In this document: in pieces, positions 4,569 through 5,724 of the stretch
Layout of the letters: the number at the start of each line of letters is the position of its first letter
Numbering within the stretch: the first letter of the stretch is position 1
Assembly (NCBI GenBank): GCA_018302185.1
Contig: JAGVZX010000118.1
Span: forward strand, 1 to 5,724
From: Candidatus Woesearchaeota archaeon
GTDB taxonomy: Archaea > Nanobdellota > Nanobdellia > Woesearchaeales > UBA10200
Direction: 5' to 3'
Length of the DNA stretch: 5,724 bases
Notes under the pieces: model-generated
The model's input: only the letters and a program-made list of their open reading frames with translations
Databases searched by the model: none
What the model was told of the DNA's origin: nothing
Made by a program: the position numbers and the translations under genes

Positions 4569-5276
4569 TTACCGTGCATCCTCTCTATAGATCCTTTGCA
4601 ATGGTACGCTTAAACATGCAGCTATGCCCTCAAATAATTTGGCTTGAGTATAGCTTGCTAAAGATTTTCTAGTAGGTTCTGAAATAACAGGACCACCAAA
4701 ATATTCAGAACCATTGCCTTGTGATTCATGTTGTTCTACTCTCTTGGTTTCTGGAAATATATTATGCAGTTCAAACTCTTCACCTTTAACTAAATCACTA
4801 TCTACCATCCCGCTGTAAACTTTTCTGACTCTGACTTTTAACCCTCCTTCTGCAAGGTTAGATTTTTCTGGAGAATCACCTGCATAAAGCAGATTTAATT
4901 CATAAGAGTCATTTCCATACACTAATCCACGGTTTTGGACAGATGCACCAGTTATACCTTTACTAAGTGGAGCGACATATAATCCATTTCCTTTTTTAAA
5001 TGTTTTAGCATTGATATCTGCTATTAGATCTTCCAGCTCCACTCTTGGAAGATACCCAAAATTATTTGCAACTAAAACTAAATCAACAGTATCATCTTCT
5101 GTATCCAATGTATATACCGCAATGCCTTTTCCTTCACGTCTTGTAAGAGCTGAGCTCTCGCCATACTTTCCAATAATTGCATAAATAAGTCTAATAAGAG
5201 CTTCTTTATTTGCATTGCTCCCTTTATACCATTCAAGTTTGTCGTCTAATACTTGACCAGTTAGAAGTTGAACCAT
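4569..5276 (-). CDS. Uncharacterised soluble protein (orphan)
   Basis: I do not recognise this 235-residue protein. It has no signal peptide, membrane segment or Cys motif. Residues 1-100 read as an alternating helix/strand domain (K-E-A-L-I-R-L-I-Y-A-I-I-G-K-Y-G near 24-39, then T-V-D-L-V-L-V-A-N-N-F-G near 63-74). Residues 100-165 look strand-rich. A polar, probably flexible stretch near 180-205 (E-Q-H-E-S-Q-G-N-G-S) leads to a C-terminal helical region. No Shine-Dalgarno precedes ATG 5276, but a BRE/TATA lies 28-29 bases upstream, so the mRNA is probably leaderless. It is probably a single-gene unit, since a BRE/TATA for LSm follows within 15 bases of its stop. A function cannot be proposed from the sequence. 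Confidence 0.82.
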   Translation of the reverse strand: MVQLLTGQVLDDKLEWYKGSNANKEALIRLIYAIIGKYGESSALTRREGKGIAVYTLDTEDDTVDLVLVANNFGYLPRVELEDLIADINAKTFKKGNGLYVAPLSKGITGASVQNRGLVYGNDSYELNLLYAGDSPEKSNLAEGGLKVRVRKVYSGMVDSDLVKGEEFELHNIFPETKRVEQHESQGNGSEYFGGPVISEPTRKSLASYTQAKLFEGIAACLSVPLQRIYREDAR

Positions 5277-5300
5277 AATATCAAAGAATTTAGGCTTTGC

Positions 5301-5315
5301 TTTTAAATGTTTTCG
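5301..5315 (-). promoter_or_regulatory. BRE/TATA promoter of the orphan gene at 4569-5276
   Basis: The minus strand reads CGAAAACATTTAAAA, a BRE followed by a TATA box, centred 28-29 bases before ATG 5276 inside the 53-base gap after the TPR gene. Transcription should start at or next to the start codon, giving a leaderless mRNA. Fourteen bases are identical to the LSm promoter. Confidence 0.7.
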
Positions 5316-5329
5316 CCAATAAGCAAAAA

Positions 5330-5724
5330 TTAAAATCTGCTTAGCCTAGCTTCGCCTTTCTTATCATAGCTCATGCCATAGCTGAACTTAGGCTCTGGCT
5401 TTTTGTTGCCTTTGAGCTCATCTAATTTTAACAAGATTTCATCTTTTCTCTTATAATCAAGGTCAACAGCTTTTTCATATGCTGCAATAGCTTCTTTTGT
5501 CCTGCCAAGCTTTTCATACACGATGCCAAGATTAAAATGAGCGCGTGCATTTGCAGGGAAAAGAACTATTGCGCTCTGCAATGATGCAATAGCCTTGTCA
5601 AACAATTTCAGTTTCTCAAATACTGCACCTAGATTGGTAAGTGCATTTATGTTCTGAGGATCAATAAGCAATCCTTGCTGCAATGCTTCAGCAGCTTCTC
5701 CAAGCATGTTCATCTTTGTATAGC
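5330..5724 (-). CDS. TPR-repeat protein, 5' end outside the window
   Basis: Tetratricopeptide repeats are helix-pair units that mediate protein-protein contacts; the partner cannot be told. Counting from the Met at 5713, there is the tail of one repeat (L-G-E-A-A-E-A-L-Q-Q-G-L-L-I-D-P at 4-19), a full repeat at about 22-55 (N-L-G-A-V-F-E-K-L, A-I-A-S-L) and another at about 56-89 (N-L-G-I-V-Y-E-K-L-G, E-A-I-A-A-Y-E-K-A). A charged tail ending L-S-R-F follows. Codons before 5713 (Y-T-K) continue the TPR pattern, so that Met is internal and the gene runs off the right edge, with more repeats likely. There is no membrane segment in the visible part. It is upstream of the orphan gene at 4569 but separated from it by that gene's own promoter. 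Confidence 0.92.
   Translation of the reverse strand, partial: YTKMNMLGEAAEALQQGLLIDPQNINALTNLGAVFEKLKLFDKAIASLQSAIVLFPANARAHFNLGIVYEKLGRTKEAIAAYEKAVDLDYKRKDEILLKLDELKGNKKPEPKFSYGMSYDKKGEARLSRF

Overview
The window looks like a fragment of a low-GC archaeal genome, most likely a DPANN-type archaeon (inference). The archaeal signature is direct: an Sm-like RNA-binding protein (LSm/SmAP), ribosomal proteins eL37 and eS8, and minus-strand TATA boxes, several with an A-rich BRE in front. Shine-Dalgarno sequences of the GAGGTG/GGTGG type are mixed with apparently leaderless starts. All genes except the first are on the minus strand, so the operon reads from right to left.

Region by region. Positions 1-101 form a perfect 43-bp inverted repeat with a 15-nt loop. 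Its right arm lies in frame with the only plus-strand gene (150-632, unknown function), whose true 5' end is probably missing. That gene converges, with a 14-nt gap, on a signal peptidase II homologue (lspA, 647-1153), which is unexpected in an archaeon. Upstream of lspA on the minus strand is a 171-residue Gln/Ser/Pro-rich protein with a C-terminal coiled-coil-like helix (1202-1717). Next is a 298-residue protein with two N-terminal membrane segments and a large soluble domain (1837-2733), then an orphan soluble protein (2822-3571).

The translation/RNA block follows: eS8 (3623-4000), eL37 (4011-4175, a 54-residue gene hidden by longer open frames) and LSm (4261-4485). They are transcribed LSm, eL37, eS8. 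A second orphan protein (4569-5276) and the 3' part of a TPR-repeat protein (5330 to the right edge) complete the window.

Working together: the LSm-eL37-eS8 run is a housekeeping unit of RNA binding and ribosome parts. LspA, the membrane-anchored protein and perhaps the Gln-rich protein suggest a cell-envelope neighbourhood, although the promoter predicted before each of these genes means joint transcription is not required. The orphan genes at 2822 and 4569 look like single genes with leaderless promoters inserted around the ribosomal block. No tRNA, rRNA, CRISPR array or insertion sequence is visible. No stretch over about 150 bases lacks a gene. I see no complete undescribed multi-gene system. 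The items most worth a second look are the archaeal LspA, the foldback repeat at the left edge and the uncharacterised proteins.
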